Origin: Novosphingobium sediminicola
Lineage (GTDB): Bacteria > Pseudomonadota > Alphaproteobacteria > Sphingomonadales > Sphingomonadaceae
DNA length: 64,000 nt
Assembly: GCF_014196525.1 (NCBI RefSeq)
Contig: NZ_JACIDX010000004.1
Span: 239,831-303,830, forward strand
Direction of reading: 5' to 3'
The translations under genes and the position numbers were made by a program. Shown piece by piece: positions 1 through 12,116 of the stretch; within the stretch, counting starts at the first letter, position 1; every line of letters starts with the position of its first letter. The notes beneath the pieces were generated by a model. That model searched no databases, was not told where the DNA came from, and worked only from the letters and a program-made list of their open reading frames with translations.

Positions 1-49
1 TTTCCACCCAGGCCCGGTCATCGCAAAGCCGCAGCAACGGATAGCTCAT
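1..49 (-). CDS. Partial CDS, 5' end only, unknown product
   Basis: Only 16 codons are in the window, encoding MSYPLLRLCDDRAWVE. The ATG at 49 overlaps the TGA of the upstream oxidoreductase gene in an ATGA tetranucleotide, which suggests translational coupling in one operon. The visible piece is too short to assign a family. Confidence 0.5.
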   Translation of the reverse strand, partial: MSYPLLRLCDDRAWVE

Positions 50-1026
50 ACCACCTCCAGCACAATCTTGCCGACCAGATCGCCCGATTCCATCTGCGCA
101 TGGGCCTGCGCCGCCTGTTCCAGAGGATAGGTGCGCGCCATCACCGGGCGGACCTCGCCCTCATCGACCAGCGGCCAGACATTGGCGGCGATTTCCTGCG
201 CCAGCAGCGTCTTGAACGCATTGGATCGCGCGCGCAGCGTCGATCCCGTCAGCGTCAGGCGGCGCGCCATGACCTGCCACATGGGCACATCGGCCTTGGC
301 CCCGCCCTGCACCGCGATGGTGACATGGCGGCCGTCATCGGCCAGACATTTCAGATTGCGCGCCACATAATCGCCCGCCACCATATCCAGCACCAGATGC
401 ACGCCCTCGCCATGGCTGATGCGTTTGACCTCTTCGACGAAATCATGGCTGCGGTAATTGATCGCATGGGCCGCGCCCAGTTCGATCGCGCGTTCGCATT
501 TCTCGTCGCTGCCGCAGGTGACGATCACCTCCAGCCCGAACGCCTTGCCCAGCGTGATCGCCATCGTGCCGATCCCGCTGGTGCCGCCATGGACCAGCAC
601 CCGCTCGCCATCGCTGGCCCAGCCGCGTTCGAACACATTGTGCCAAACGGTGAACAGGGTTTCGGGAATGGCCGCCGCCTCGACCATCGAGAGGCCGTCA
701 GGCACAGGAAGGCAAATGCCCGCCTCGGCAATACAGTATTGTGCGTATCCCCCGCCGTTGACCAGTGCACAGACGTTCTGGCCCAGCAGCGCAGGGTCGG
801 CCCCGGCCCCCAGCGCGACCACCTCGCCGGCAACCTCAAGCCCGAGAATGGGCGAATGGCCCTTGGGCGCGGGATATTGGCCAAGGCGTTGAATCACATC
901 GGGACGATTGACCCCGGCAGCGGCCACCTTGATCAAAACCTGCCCCGCCGCAGGCATGGGAACGACCAGGTCCGAGACCTTCAGAACCTGAGCCGGACCC
1001 GGCTGATCGAACGTCACCGCCTTCAT
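46..1026 (-). CDS. NAD(P)H:quinone oxidoreductase, zinc-independent MDR family
   Basis: This 326-residue protein belongs to the medium-chain dehydrogenase/reductase superfamily, in the QOR/PIG3-like branch that reduces quinones with NAD(P)H in the cytosol. The N-terminal GroES-like half carries AAGVNRPDVIQRLGQYP. The nucleotide-binding motif HGGTSGIGTMA follows at about residue 145. The catalytic-zinc signature of alcohol dehydrogenases is absent (GLEVAGEV where GHE would be). I start at ATG 1026 (MKAVTFDQPG), where family homology begins, not at upstream codons. It is divergent from the DUF1192 gene and overlaps the next minus-strand gene by 4 bp. Confidence 0.88.
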   Translation of the reverse strand: MKAVTFDQPGPAQVLKVSDLVVPMPAAGQVLIKVAAAGVNRPDVIQRLGQYPAPKGHSPILGLEVAGEVVALGAGADPALLGQNVCALVNGGGYAQYCIAEAGICLPVPDGLSMVEAAAIPETLFTVWHNVFERGWASDGERVLVHGGTSGIGTMAITLGKAFGLEVIVTCGSDEKCERAIELGAAHAINYRSHDFVEEVKRISHGEGVHLVLDMVAGDYVARNLKCLADDGRHVTIAVQGGAKADVPMWQVMARRLTLTGSTLRARSNAFKTLLAQEIAANVWPLVDEGEVRPVMARTYPLEQAAQAHAQMESGDLVGKIVLEVV

Positions 1027-1110
1027 AAATTCGGGAAGCACAGACCCCATGATTGCCCCGCAATGCTGCAATACACTCAATTTAACTGTAATCTCTAACC
1101 GCGCACCCTG

Positions 1111-1139
1111 TTGACAGCAAGCGAAAGCAGTCCGATGCT
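1111..1139 (+). promoter_or_regulatory. Candidate sigma70 promoter for the DUF1192 gene
   Basis: A perfect TTGACA at 1111-1116 is followed after 17 bp by GATGCT at 1134-1139, a poor -10 match. It lies in the divergent gap between the oxidoreductase and DUF1192 genes. The ATG at 1148 would leave almost no 5' leader and no Shine-Dalgarno is visible, so the transcript may be nearly leaderless. Confidence 0.35.
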
Positions 1140-1147
1140 CTCGATCT

Positions 1148-1378
1148 ATGGAAGATGAAGATCGCCCCCATGCTTTGGCAAGCGGTCGTAAGGACGCCGC
1201 CGCCTCTCTGGCTTCAGAGAGCCTCGATCCCTATTCGGTCGATGAACTGGACGCGCGGGTAAAGCTGCTGGAAAACGAGATCGAGCGGGTGCGGGCGCAT
1301 AAGGCGCGCAGCAAAACCAGCCGTCTTGCCGCAGAGGCCCTGTTCCGGTCGCCCGCATCATCGGATGGGGCAAGCTGA
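1148..1378 (+). CDS. DUF1192 domain protein
   Basis: A 76-residue cytoplasmic protein of the DUF1192 family, small alphaproteobacterial proteins of unknown function. The centre, SVDELDARVKLLENEIERVR, is the family signature and predicts a short coiled coil, so oligomerisation or binding to a partner helix is plausible. It is transcribed divergently from the quinone oxidoreductase gene and sits 160 bp upstream of clpA on the same strand. The family call rests on the coiled-coil signature and on length; no biochemical role can be read from the sequence. Confidence 0.8.
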   Translation: MEDEDRPHALASGRKDAAASLASESLDPYSVDELDARVKLLENEIERVRAHKARSKTSRLAAEALFRSPASSDGAS

Positions 1379-1541
1379 TGCGCCCGCTCCCTCGCAGCGC
1401 CCCCCCTCGTAATTGTCCCGGGGATCGCCATATAGGCTTCATCAAACCTGTTGCCCCATATTTTTCCGGGACATCCTCCCGGTCCCTTCGCCCCTCCCTT
1501 CCCTCCAGCCCCCAGCCCTCTTAGTAGCGAAAGCGCGACCG

Positions 1542-5049
<3,508 letters not shown>

Positions 5050-5051
5050 AA

Positions 5052-5591
5052 TTGTCTGACGCGCTGCCGATCATCACCGACAGGCTGATCCTGCGCCCGT
5101 GGGAGGATCGCGACCGCGATGCCGCCTGGGCCATGGCGCAGGACGTCGAGGTGATGCGCTACCTGCCCCCGCTTACCCGTGCGGGCAGCGATGCGATGAT
5201 CGACCGGATGATGGCCATGCAGACCGAACATGGCCATACCTTCTGGGCGATGGAGAGGCGCGGGGATGGGCAATTCCTTGGTATGTGCGGATTTTGCCCG
5301 CCCCGCCCACCATTGGCTGAATATGAGATTGGCTGGCGTCTGGCCCGCGCCGCATGGGGGCAAGGGTTTGGCACAGAGGCCGCCAACGCGGTGCTGGACT
5401 GGGCATGGGCGCATCGCGATATGGCCACGATCGTCGCCATCACCACGCGCGAAAATGCCAAAAGCCGGGCGCTGATGGTGCGCATCGGCATGGCCCATGC
5501 CGCGCATGAAGATTTCGATCACCCTGCCCTTCTGGAAACTGATCGCTTGCGTCCCCATGTTCTCTATCGCATTGCACGGCCGAAGAGCTGA
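5052..5591 (+). CDS. GNAT family N-acetyltransferase (RimJ/RimL-like)
   Basis: A 179-residue Acetyltransf_3 type protein. The opening ITDRLILRPWEDRDRDA is the usual RimJ/RimL start, and the acetyl-CoA region YEIGWRLARAAWGQGFGTEA fits motif A. It should transfer acetyl groups to an amine, but the substrate (ribosomal protein, antibiotic or small molecule) is not evident. No ATG fits well: I chose TTG 5052, two bases after the hemB stop, which gives MSDALPIITDRL. The start is uncertain because the same frame stays open upstream within hemB. It is probably co-transcribed with hemB and the carbonic-anhydrase-like gene. Confidence 0.8.
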   Translation: MSDALPIITDRLILRPWEDRDRDAAWAMAQDVEVMRYLPPLTRAGSDAMIDRMMAMQTEHGHTFWAMERRGDGQFLGMCGFCPPRPPLAEYEIGWRLARAAWGQGFGTEAANAVLDWAWAHRDMATIVAITTRENAKSRALMVRIGMAHAAHEDFDHPALLETDRLRPHVLYRIARPKS

Positions 5592-5600
5592 GAGGACACC

Positions 5601-6173
5601 ATGCGTTCAGACGTTACCATCGCCCCGTTCAAGGGCATCTGGCCCCGCATCCATGAAAGTGCTTTTATTGCACCGGGTTGCAGGATTATCGGCAATGTCG
5701 AAATCGGGCCGGACGTCAGCATCTGGTATAATTGCGTGATTCGCGGCGATGCCAATTCGATTCGCATCGGCGCGCGCAGCAATATTCAGGACGGCAGCGT
5801 GGTCCATTGCGACAGCCCCAAACCGGGGATGCATGATGGTTTTCCCACCGTCATTGGCGAAGATGTGCTGATCGGCCATATGGCGATGGTGCATGGCTGC
5901 ACGTTGATGGACCGATCCTTCGTCGGACTGGGCGCGATCGTCATGGACGGCTGCGTGGTCGAAGAAGATGCGATGCTGGCTGCAGGCGGGCTGCTCAGCC
6001 CCGGAAAGCGCATTCCCAGCCGCCAGATGTGGATCGGCCAACCGGCCCGCTATGCGCGCGAATTGGACGATGCCCAGTTGATCGATATGCAGCGGGGCGT
6101 TGCCGCCTATGTCCGCAACGGGCGCGAGCACAAGGCGGCGCTGGACGATATGCTGCTGCATGGCGCGGCCTAA
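5601..6173 (+). CDS. Gamma carbonic anhydrase family protein
   Basis: A 190-residue left-handed beta-helix protein of the gamma-CA/YrdA/PaaY family. Hexapeptide repeats run through most of the chain, for example IGNVEIGPDVSIWYNCVIRG and VLIGHMAMVHGCTL. Metal-ligand histidines are in place in VVHCDS and in GHMAMVHGC, which together form the trimer-interface site. Members hydrate CO2 or act on thioesters, and activity cannot be settled from sequence alone. The start at 5601 follows GAGAGGACACC, a good ribosome-binding site. The 3' end overlaps the DUF167 gene by 14 bp. Confidence 0.9.
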   Translation: MRSDVTIAPFKGIWPRIHESAFIAPGCRIIGNVEIGPDVSIWYNCVIRGDANSIRIGARSNIQDGSVVHCDSPKPGMHDGFPTVIGEDVLIGHMAMVHGCTLMDRSFVGLGAIVMDGCVVEEDAMLAAGGLLSPGKRIPSRQMWIGQPARYARELDDAQLIDMQRGVAAYVRNGREHKAALDDMLLHGAA

Positions 6174-6441
6174 GATTGCCCTGCCCGCGCCCGAGGCCAT
6201 CCGTGCGCTGGTCGATGGCGAGGGCAGGCTGGCGGTCAAGGTGACGCCCGGCGCACGCAGCGAAGGGCTGGAGATTGTCGAGGGCCGGTTGCTGGTCAAG
6301 GTCCGCGCCAAGCCCGAGGATGGTAAGGCGACCGAGGCGGTGATCGAACTGGTGGCGCAGGCGCTGGGCATGGGGTCGAGCCGGGTGACCTTGCTGCGCG
6401 GGGCGACCTCGCGGGAAAAACTGCTCTCTATTGCCGGGTGA
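6160..6441 (+). CDS. DUF167 (YggU) family protein
   Basis: A 93-residue member of the DUF167/UPF0235 family. The signature VKVTPGARSEGLEIVEGRLLVKV followed by KPEDGKATEAVIELVA is clear; these are small alpha/beta proteins of unsettled function. Start ATG 6160 (MARPKIALPAP) lies inside the end of the preceding gene, giving a 14-bp overlap that suggests coupled translation. The 3' end overlaps the convergent DUF1275 gene by 14 bp, so both stop codons lie within the opposite gene. Confidence 0.87.
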   Translation: MARPKIALPAPEAIRALVDGEGRLAVKVTPGARSEGLEIVEGRLLVKVRAKPEDGKATEAVIELVAQALGMGSSRVTLLRGATSREKLLSIAG

Positions 6442-7042
6442 TGCGAATGGCCGCCAATGTGGCCACAGCCGCCCATGCTGCCCCCAGCCACAGCCCTGCC
6501 TCTGGATAATGCAGCCCCATGGCCGCACCGCCCACGCCGCCCAGCACCAGTCCCAACCATAAGGCCAGTCCGGCGCCCGCCCCCGGCACCTTCTGCCCGC
6601 CCAGCGCCTGGCCCGCTTTCACCAGCGCCCCGGTCACATAGGTCAGCGCGAGGCTACCCTCGCCCTCACGCTGAAACGTGGCGTTCAAGGCCCCCATGGC
6701 CAGCACCAACGCGCCTTGCGCCACCACCGTGCCATGCGTCAGCGCGCCCAGCGAGAGCAAGGCGCAGACCATCCCCAGCACCGCCACCTTGCGCCACGGC
6801 CCCGAACGCGCCGCCACCGCCGTGCCCAGCGCCACGCCCAGCACAAAGCCCAGGATCAGCCCCGCCGGCACCAGCGCGCGACGCATATCGCTGGCCAGAT
6901 TGACCGCCATGCGCGTCGAATTGCCCGACATGAAGGAGATGAAATAGCCGCCATTGGCGACAAACCCGCTGGCATCGACAAAGCCCGCCAGCGCCGAAAG
7001 CGCGATGGCAAGGCTGCGTCGGGAGCGGTCGAGCCTGTGCAT
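6428..7042 (-). CDS. DUF1275 (YoaK) family membrane protein
   Basis: A 204-residue inner-membrane protein with about six hydrophobic segments. The start, ALAGFVDASGFVANGGYFIS followed by FMSGNSTRM, is the DUF1275 signature; the family resembles small transporters but has no proven substrate. Its ATG directly abuts the stop of the truncated haemoglobin gene upstream, so the two are probably one transcript. The 3' end overlaps the plus-strand DUF167 gene. Confidence 0.87.
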   Translation of the reverse strand: MHRLDRSRRSLAIALSALAGFVDASGFVANGGYFISFMSGNSTRMAVNLASDMRRALVPAGLILGFVLGVALGTAVAARSGPWRKVAVLGMVCALLSLGALTHGTVVAQGALVLAMGALNATFQREGEGSLALTYVTGALVKAGQALGGQKVPGAGAGLALWLGLVLGGVGGAAMGLHYPEAGLWLGAAWAAVATLAAIRITRQ

Positions 7043-7483
7043 TCAGTCCGCTGATGCCTCAACCGGGGCTTCAACGGGAACCATCGAGCCGGCGATCTCC
7101 TCCAGCACGCCCGCCATGGCATCGGCCATCACCCGATCCGCCGGGGCCACATCGGCAATCGCGCGGGCCATGGCGGCGGCCCATTGATCGGCGGTTTCGC
7201 GCGCAATCGGCATCCCGCGATGCATGCTCATCATGCATTTGCCCGAGGCGAACCAATCGCGCGGGCCGCCCGACCATCCGGTCAGAAACCCCGCCAGACT
7301 TTCGCGCATCGGCCCCAGATCGGCGGCATGCATCGCGCGCAGCTTCGCATAGGCCGGGTCGCTCTCCATCAGATCATAGAAACGATTGGTGATCGCCAGG
7401 ATGACCTCGCGCCCGCCCAGCCGCTCATAGGGCGTCTTGCGGGCAACCTGTTCGCCTTCGATCTGGTCGGCTTCATCACTCAC
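7043..7483 (-). CDS. Group II truncated haemoglobin-like protein
   Basis: A 146-residue protein of the trHb2 type. The body TPYERLGGREVILAITNRFY, then GFLTGWSGGPRDWF and CMMSMHRGMPIARE, fits the 2-on-2 globin fold, with the proximal histidine in the MHRGMPI segment. Such proteins bind oxygen or detoxify NO and peroxide. I use GTG 7483 (VSDEADQIEG) because AGGA lies 8-9 bases upstream; a longer frame to 7528 lacks such a site. It is immediately followed by the DUF1275 gene with no gap. Confidence 0.82.
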   Translation of the reverse strand: MSDEADQIEGEQVARKTPYERLGGREVILAITNRFYDLMESDPAYAKLRAMHAADLGPMRESLAGFLTGWSGGPRDWFASGKCMMSMHRGMPIARETADQWAAAMARAIADVAPADRVMADAMAGVLEEIAGSMVPVEAPVEASAD

Positions 7484-7556
7484 GGGGGCAATCCTTATGC
7501 AGGGGGGTCTATCAAACCTCGCTGCCATGCGCCAGCCTGTCGGGCTTTGACGCCAA

Positions 7557-9047
7557 TCAATAGGCCGCGCGCGGAACCGAACCCATCGCCATATAAGCGC
7601 CCATCGGTCCTAGCGCCTCAGAAGGTTTCACGTGAAGCACCGCCGCCAAACGCGCGCGAAACGCGGCCAGCTCGGCCCGGTCCACACCGGCGCGCACGGT
7701 AAAGCCCACCGACATCGGATCGACCGCCGCCCCGCCGCGAAACACTTCATAATGCAGATGCGCGCCGGTCGACAGGCCGGTCGAGCCGACATAGCCGATC
7801 ACCTGCCCCGCGCGCACCCGCATGCCCGGCGACACGGCAAAACGGGAAAGATGGCCATAGCCGGTGGAGACCGCCCCGCCATGATCCAGCCGGATGTAAT
7901 TGCCATGCCCGCCATGCGGCCCGACGAAATTGACCAGCGCATCGGCCACCGCATAGACCGGCGCGCCCCATGGCGCGGCCAGATCGGTGCCGGAATGCAT
8001 CCGCGCAAAGCCAAGGATCGGGTGCAGCCGCAGGCCAAAGCCCGAACTGATCCGCGCGCCAGCCACCGGCATCACCAGTGCCTGTGTTGCGCGTTGTTCG
8101 ACCATGTCGGAGGCATTATAGAATTGCGCATCGCGGCCCTTGCCCCAGCGCAGCAATTGCTTGGCCATTCGCCCATGCGATTCGATCGAGGCATATTGCA
8201 GTTCGCCCACCTCGACCTGACCATCGGGCGCGCGTTTGTAGTCGACCACCATGTCGAACACATCGCCCTGATGGACCTCATCAAGGCTGAGATGCGCGTC
8301 GATGGCGGCCAGGAATTGCTGGATCGCCTTCATCGGCGCGCCCGCCGCCCGCGCGGCGCGATAGACGCTTGCCCCCGCCACGCCGCGAATGCGCAGCGGC
8401 GTTGAATCGACCGGCAAGACATGGCGGACCACGGCAAAACCGCCCGCCGAGCGGGTCAGCGTCAGATCGAGATCGAAACGCGCGCGCAGCGAAAGGCTTT
8501 CGAGCAGGCGCGGCCTGTCCGGCGCGGCGGCGCGGCCCAGATGCAGGGCAAAGCGCGTGCCGGGCGCAATATCGTCCAGTACACCCGCCGAAGCCAGCGC
8601 GCCGCGCACCGCCGCCACATCATCGGCCGAAACCCCGGCGCGGCCCAGCATCGCCTCGACGCTGTCCTCCTGCGCCAGCATCACCGAGAGGTCGATGCTG
8701 GGCCTTTCGGGCGCCTGCGCCAGCGGGACAAGGCGCGATGTCGGCCCCATTCTTTGCCCCGTATCGCCGCCATAGAGCAGCGGCTGCACAGTCTGGCTGC
8801 GCCATTGCTCACGCGCGGTGGCGTCCATCGGCTGCGATGGGATCGTCGGCCCTGTCGCAATGCCCGGCCACAGGGCCAGCGCCAGTCCGATCCCGCCCAG
8901 CATCACCCCCAGCCCGCGATACCAGCCCGCCGTACCGATGTCCTCGGCCAGATCGGTGGCGAAATCGAAACCGCGCAGCCCAGCCTTCATCCGCGCGGCC
9001 AGAGCCGACGGCAAGGCGACAGGGGTGGAAAAAGCGCGGCTTGCCAT
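7557..9047 (-). CDS. M23 family metallopeptidase (peptidoglycan endopeptidase)
   Basis: A 496-residue envelope enzyme anchored by one N-terminal membrane helix at about residues 45-62. The periplasmic part has a linker domain with low-similarity LysM/OPA-like regions, then a C-terminal LytM/M23 domain with the zinc motif MHSGTDLAAPWG near residue 350, GYGHLSRF, and HLHYEV near 431. All catalytic histidines are present, so it should cleave peptide crosslinks in peptidoglycan. Start ATG 9047 gives MASRAFSTP, preceded by AAAGGAG-like sequence. A parS-like site lies in its 3' end. It is divergent from the helicase gene. Confidence 0.92.
   Translation of the reverse strand: MASRAFSTPVALPSALAARMKAGLRGFDFATDLAEDIGTAGWYRGLGVMLGGIGLALALWPGIATGPTIPSQPMDATAREQWRSQTVQPLLYGGDTGQRMGPTSRLVPLAQAPERPSIDLSVMLAQEDSVEAMLGRAGVSADDVAAVRGALASAGVLDDIAPGTRFALHLGRAAAPDRPRLLESLSLRARFDLDLTLTRSAGGFAVVRHVLPVDSTPLRIRGVAGASVYRAARAAGAPMKAIQQFLAAIDAHLSLDEVHQGDVFDMVVDYKRAPDGQVEVGELQYASIESHGRMAKQLLRWGKGRDAQFYNASDMVEQRATQALVMPVAGARISSGFGLRLHPILGFARMHSGTDLAAPWGAPVYAVADALVNFVGPHGGHGNYIRLDHGGAVSTGYGHLSRFAVSPGMRVRAGQVIGYVGSTGLSTGAHLHYEVFRGGAAVDPMSVGFTVRAGVDRAELAAFRARLAAVLHVKPSEALGPMGAYMAMGSVPRAAY
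7624..7639. promoter_or_regulatory. parS-like site, degenerate
   Basis: GGTTTCACGTGAAGCA matches the parS palindrome TGTTTCACGTGAAACA at 14 of 16 positions with an intact CACGTG core. It lies inside the M23 peptidase coding region, about 12 kb from parAB. ParB binding is possible but weaker than at the perfect site. Confidence 0.5.
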
Positions 9048-9136
9048 GATGGCCTTTGCAAAGGAGATTCTACGCCTCCCTCCCTGCCGCAATTGGGTTA
9101 AGCCATCGCTAAATCTGTGGTCTTTTGGCCCATTGG

Positions 9137-9195
9137 CCCCTGAATGCGACAAAGCGCCCCTTGCAGCCTCCCGCACGCTTTGCCACATTCAGGGG
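9137..9195 (+). promoter_or_regulatory. Long inverted repeat covering the helicase ribosome-binding site
   Basis: Arms 9137-9156 and 9176-9195 pair at 18 of 20 positions: a 10-bp CCCCTGAATG stem, a four-base partly paired zone, then a 6-bp AAAGCG stem, with a 19-nt loop. The right arm contains the GGGG of the Shine-Dalgarno AGGGGG just before ATG 9199, so folding in mRNA would hide the ribosome-binding site. No T-tract follows, so it is not a terminator. Confidence 0.6.
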
Positions 9196-9198
9196 GTA

Positions 9199-11802
9199 AT
9201 GGCTCAAACCCCCAACTTGCGCGCTTCGTTTCGCCCGCAACAATCCCACGATGGCCGGGTAAAGGCCGTGCTTGGCCCCACCAACACCGGCAAGACCCAT
9301 CTGGCCATCGAGCGGCTTTGCGCTCATTCCTCGGGCGCCATCGGCTTTCCGCTGCGCCTGCTGGCGCGTGAGGTTTATGAAAAAGTCTGCGCAATCAAGG
9401 GGGCGGAGCATGTAGCGCTGATCACCGGCGAGGAACGGATCGAGCCGCCGAACGCGCGCTGGCTGCTCTGCACCGTCGAGGCCATGCCCGTTCGCGGCGG
9501 GCCGAAGCAGGGCGGCGCCCAAAACAACAGCGCCCGTTTCACCGACCTGTCCTTTGTCGCCATCGACGAGATCCAATTGTGCGGCGACCGGGATCGCGGG
9601 CATATTTTCACCGACCGCCTGCTGCATGCGCGCGGGCGTGATGAAACGATGCTGCTAGGCTCATCGGTGATGGAGCCGATGGTCAAGTCTCTGGTGCCAG
9701 AAGCCGAGATCGTCAGCCGCCCGCGTTTTTCCACGCTCAGCCATTCGGGCGCGAAGAAACTTTCGCGCGTGCCCCCACGCAGCGCCATCGTCGCCTTTTC
9801 CGCCGAGCAGGTTTACGCCGTGGCCGAAATGCTGCGCCGTTTTCGGGGCGGGGCGGCGGTGGTGATGGGGGCGCTTTCGCCTGAAACCCGCAACCGGCAG
9901 GTCGCGCTCTATCAATCGGGCGAGGTCGATTATCTGGTGGCCACCGATGCCATCGGCATGGGGCTTAACCTCGACATCACCCATGTGGCTTTCGCCGGGC
10001 TGTCGAAATATGACGGGGTGCGCCAGCGTCGCCTGCTGCCCACCGAAATGGCCCAGATCGCCGGGCGCGCCGGGCGACATCAGCGCGACGGCACCTTTGG
10101 TACGCTGGCCGGAACCGGGGGCCATGACGCGGAATTCACCGACGAGGAAATCTATGCGATCGAGGAGCATCGTTTTGCTCCGCTGAGCAAATTGTTCTGG
10201 CGCGAAAGCGATCTGTCCTTCGATTCGGTCGCGCGGCTGATCGACTCGCTCGAACGGCCTCCGGCCAAGGCCGAGCTGATCGCCGCGCCGCAAGCCATCG
10301 ATCTGGCAGTGTTGAAGCGGCTTGCCGAGGACCCCGATATTGCCCCCGGCGTGCGCGGCACCGGCATGGTGCGCCGCTTCTGGGAGGCCTGCTCGCTGCC
10401 CGATTTCCGCCAGCAGGGAGCCGAAACCCACGCCCGCTTCGTTGCCCGCCTGTGGGAAGAGTTGCGCCACGGGGTGCTGGGCGCCGACACCGCGCCGCGC
10501 GCCATTGCGCAATTGGACAACACGCAGGGCGACATTGACACGTTGCAAGGCCGGATCGCGGCGGTGCGTTCGTGGTCCTATATCTGCCAGCGGCCCGATT
10601 GGGTGCTGGCCCGCGATGAAATGGCGGCGCGCGCGCGCGAGGTGGAATCGCGCCTGTCCGATGCTTTGCACGCCCGCCTGACCGAGCGTTTCGTCAACCG
10701 GCGCACCACCGTTCTGATGCGCAAGCTGGGGCCGGATGCGGGCCTGCTCTCCGTGGCGATGGAGGGCGACGATGTGCTGGTCGAGGGCGAGAAGATCGGC
10801 ACGCTGAGCGGCTTTGCCTTTCGTGTTGATCCTTCGGCGCGGCATGAGGATGCGCGGCTGCTTCAGGCGGCGGCGGAAAAGCATCTGCCCGATCTTCTGG
10901 CCCGGCGCGCAGGCGAATTGATCGCGACGCTGAATGCGGGCGAGGCCGATGTGGAGATGCAGGGCGAGAGCATCGTCTGGCATGGCCATCCTCTGGCGCG
11001 GATTGCGCGGGGGCGGGCGCTGCTCAACCCCACGCTGACACCTGCGCCTTTGCTCGACCGGCTTGCGGCGCCCTTGCGCGCCGATCTGATCGCAGCGCTG
11101 GGGCAATGGCTGGCGCGGCGGTGGAAGCCGCTGGCCCCGCTGGCGGCGATGGAGGTGGCCAGCCTTGATCCCGACAGCGGATCGGACCTGCGCGCGCTGC
11201 TGATCCGCATGATTGAGGGGGGCGGGATGGTTGATCGCGCCGCCTCGGGGGTGGAAAAGCTCTCGCCGCCCCAGCGCGATGTGCTGCGGCGTTTGGGGGT
11301 GCGGATCGGGCCGCTCGATCTGTTTCACCCCGCAATGGTCAAGGCCGCACCGCTGATCCTGTGGCAATCGGCGGTGGGGGCAAAGGGCATCATCGTCCAG
11401 CCGATGGCCCCGGTGGTCAAGTTGAGCGAAAAGCCGGTGCCGCGTGGCTATCGCCGGTTGGGTCAGGAGGCGCTGCGCATCGACCGGGCGGACCGGCTGC
11501 TGCGCGAGGCCCATGGGCGGCGCAAGGCGGCGGGCGGGAAAGGTGGCAAGGCCAGCTTTTCCCTCGATCCGGCCGAGGCGGTGAAGATCGGCCTCTCGAC
11601 GCGCGCCTATGCCCATCTGCTGCGGCTGGGCGGATTTCGCCCGATCATGCCGCGCGTGCTGCCGACCGAGGTCTATGGGCCGCCCGCGCCGCTGGTCTGG
11701 CGCTGGCAGCCCCCCCGGCGCGAGGCCGAGGCATCGGCCCGCCAGCACGCCGCCATGGATTCCGACAGCCCCTTTGCCGCTCTGGCCTCGCTGGTGGCCT
11801 GA
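9199..11802 (+). CDS. SUV3-like superfamily 2 RNA helicase
   Basis: An 867-residue protein resembling mitochondrial SUV3 and alphaproteobacterial homologues, which unwind RNA with ATP and assist RNA decay. Walker A is GPTNTGKTH at residues 26-34, the DExH-type box is AIDEIQLCGDRDRGH near 122, motif V is VATDAIGMGLNLD, and motif VI is QIAGRAGRH near 285. The long C-terminal half lacks a recognised catalytic domain. Start ATG 9199 has AGGGGG upstream, inside a strong hairpin. The stop overlaps the S4 gene by one base, followed by fdxA, forming a tight three-gene unit. Confidence 0.92.
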   Translation: MAQTPNLRASFRPQQSHDGRVKAVLGPTNTGKTHLAIERLCAHSSGAIGFPLRLLAREVYEKVCAIKGAEHVALITGEERIEPPNARWLLCTVEAMPVRGGPKQGGAQNNSARFTDLSFVAIDEIQLCGDRDRGHIFTDRLLHARGRDETMLLGSSVMEPMVKSLVPEAEIVSRPRFSTLSHSGAKKLSRVPPRSAIVAFSAEQVYAVAEMLRRFRGGAAVVMGALSPETRNRQVALYQSGEVDYLVATDAIGMGLNLDITHVAFAGLSKYDGVRQRRLLPTEMAQIAGRAGRHQRDGTFGTLAGTGGHDAEFTDEEIYAIEEHRFAPLSKLFWRESDLSFDSVARLIDSLERPPAKAELIAAPQAIDLAVLKRLAEDPDIAPGVRGTGMVRRFWEACSLPDFRQQGAETHARFVARLWEELRHGVLGADTAPRAIAQLDNTQGDIDTLQGRIAAVRSWSYICQRPDWVLARDEMAARAREVESRLSDALHARLTERFVNRRTTVLMRKLGPDAGLLSVAMEGDDVLVEGEKIGTLSGFAFRVDPSARHEDARLLQAAAEKHLPDLLARRAGELIATLNAGEADVEMQGESIVWHGHPLARIARGRALLNPTLTPAPLLDRLAAPLRADLIAALGQWLARRWKPLAPLAAMEVASLDPDSGSDLRALLIRMIEGGGMVDRAASGVEKLSPPQRDVLRRLGVRIGPLDLFHPAMVKAAPLILWQSAVGAKGIIVQPMAPVVKLSEKPVPRGYRRLGQEALRIDRADRLLREAHGRRKAAGGKGGKASFSLDPAEAVKIGLSTRAYAHLLRLGGFRPIMPRVLPTEVYGPPAPLVWRWQPPRREAEASARQHAAMDSDSPFAALASLVA

Positions 11803-12116
11803 TGCGGATCGACAAACTCCTGTGGTTTCTACGTCTGGCCAAAACGCGGGGGCTGGCGCAGGAGTGGGTCGAGGCGGGCCATATCCGCCGCAATGGTCAG
11901 CGCATCGAACGCTGTTCGGCCTCGGTCGAGATGGGCGATGTGCTGGTGCTGCCGGTGCCTTCGGGGGTGCGGATCATCCGCCTTATCACCATGCCAAACC
12001 GGCGCGGACCGGCAAATGAAGCACAAAGCTGTTATGAGGTGCTTGACGAGACACGCCCTTCCCCACTAGCAGCGGGGAAAGTTTGTTCTTCATCGAAAGG
12101 GGATTTGCAGCCATGA
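11802..12116 (+). CDS. S4 domain RNA-binding protein (Hsp15-like)
   Basis: A 104-residue protein with an S4 RNA-binding domain at its start: [20 protein letters not shown], then [13 protein letters not shown]. It resembles Hsp15/YlxS4 proteins that bind rRNA or stalled 50S subunits. The ATG at 11802 shares one base with the helicase stop, and its own TGA overlaps the fdxA ATG (ATGA at 12113-12116). The roughly 35 C-terminal residues, rich in Ser and Pro, lie over the fdxA leader and look unconserved. The coupling to an RNA helicase suggests a linked RNA role. Confidence 0.88.
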   Translation: MRIDKLLWFLRLAKTRGLAQEWVEAGHIRRNGQRIERCSASVEMGDVLVLPVPSGVRIIRLITMPNRRGPANEAQSCYEVLDETRPSPLAAGKVCSSSKGDLQP

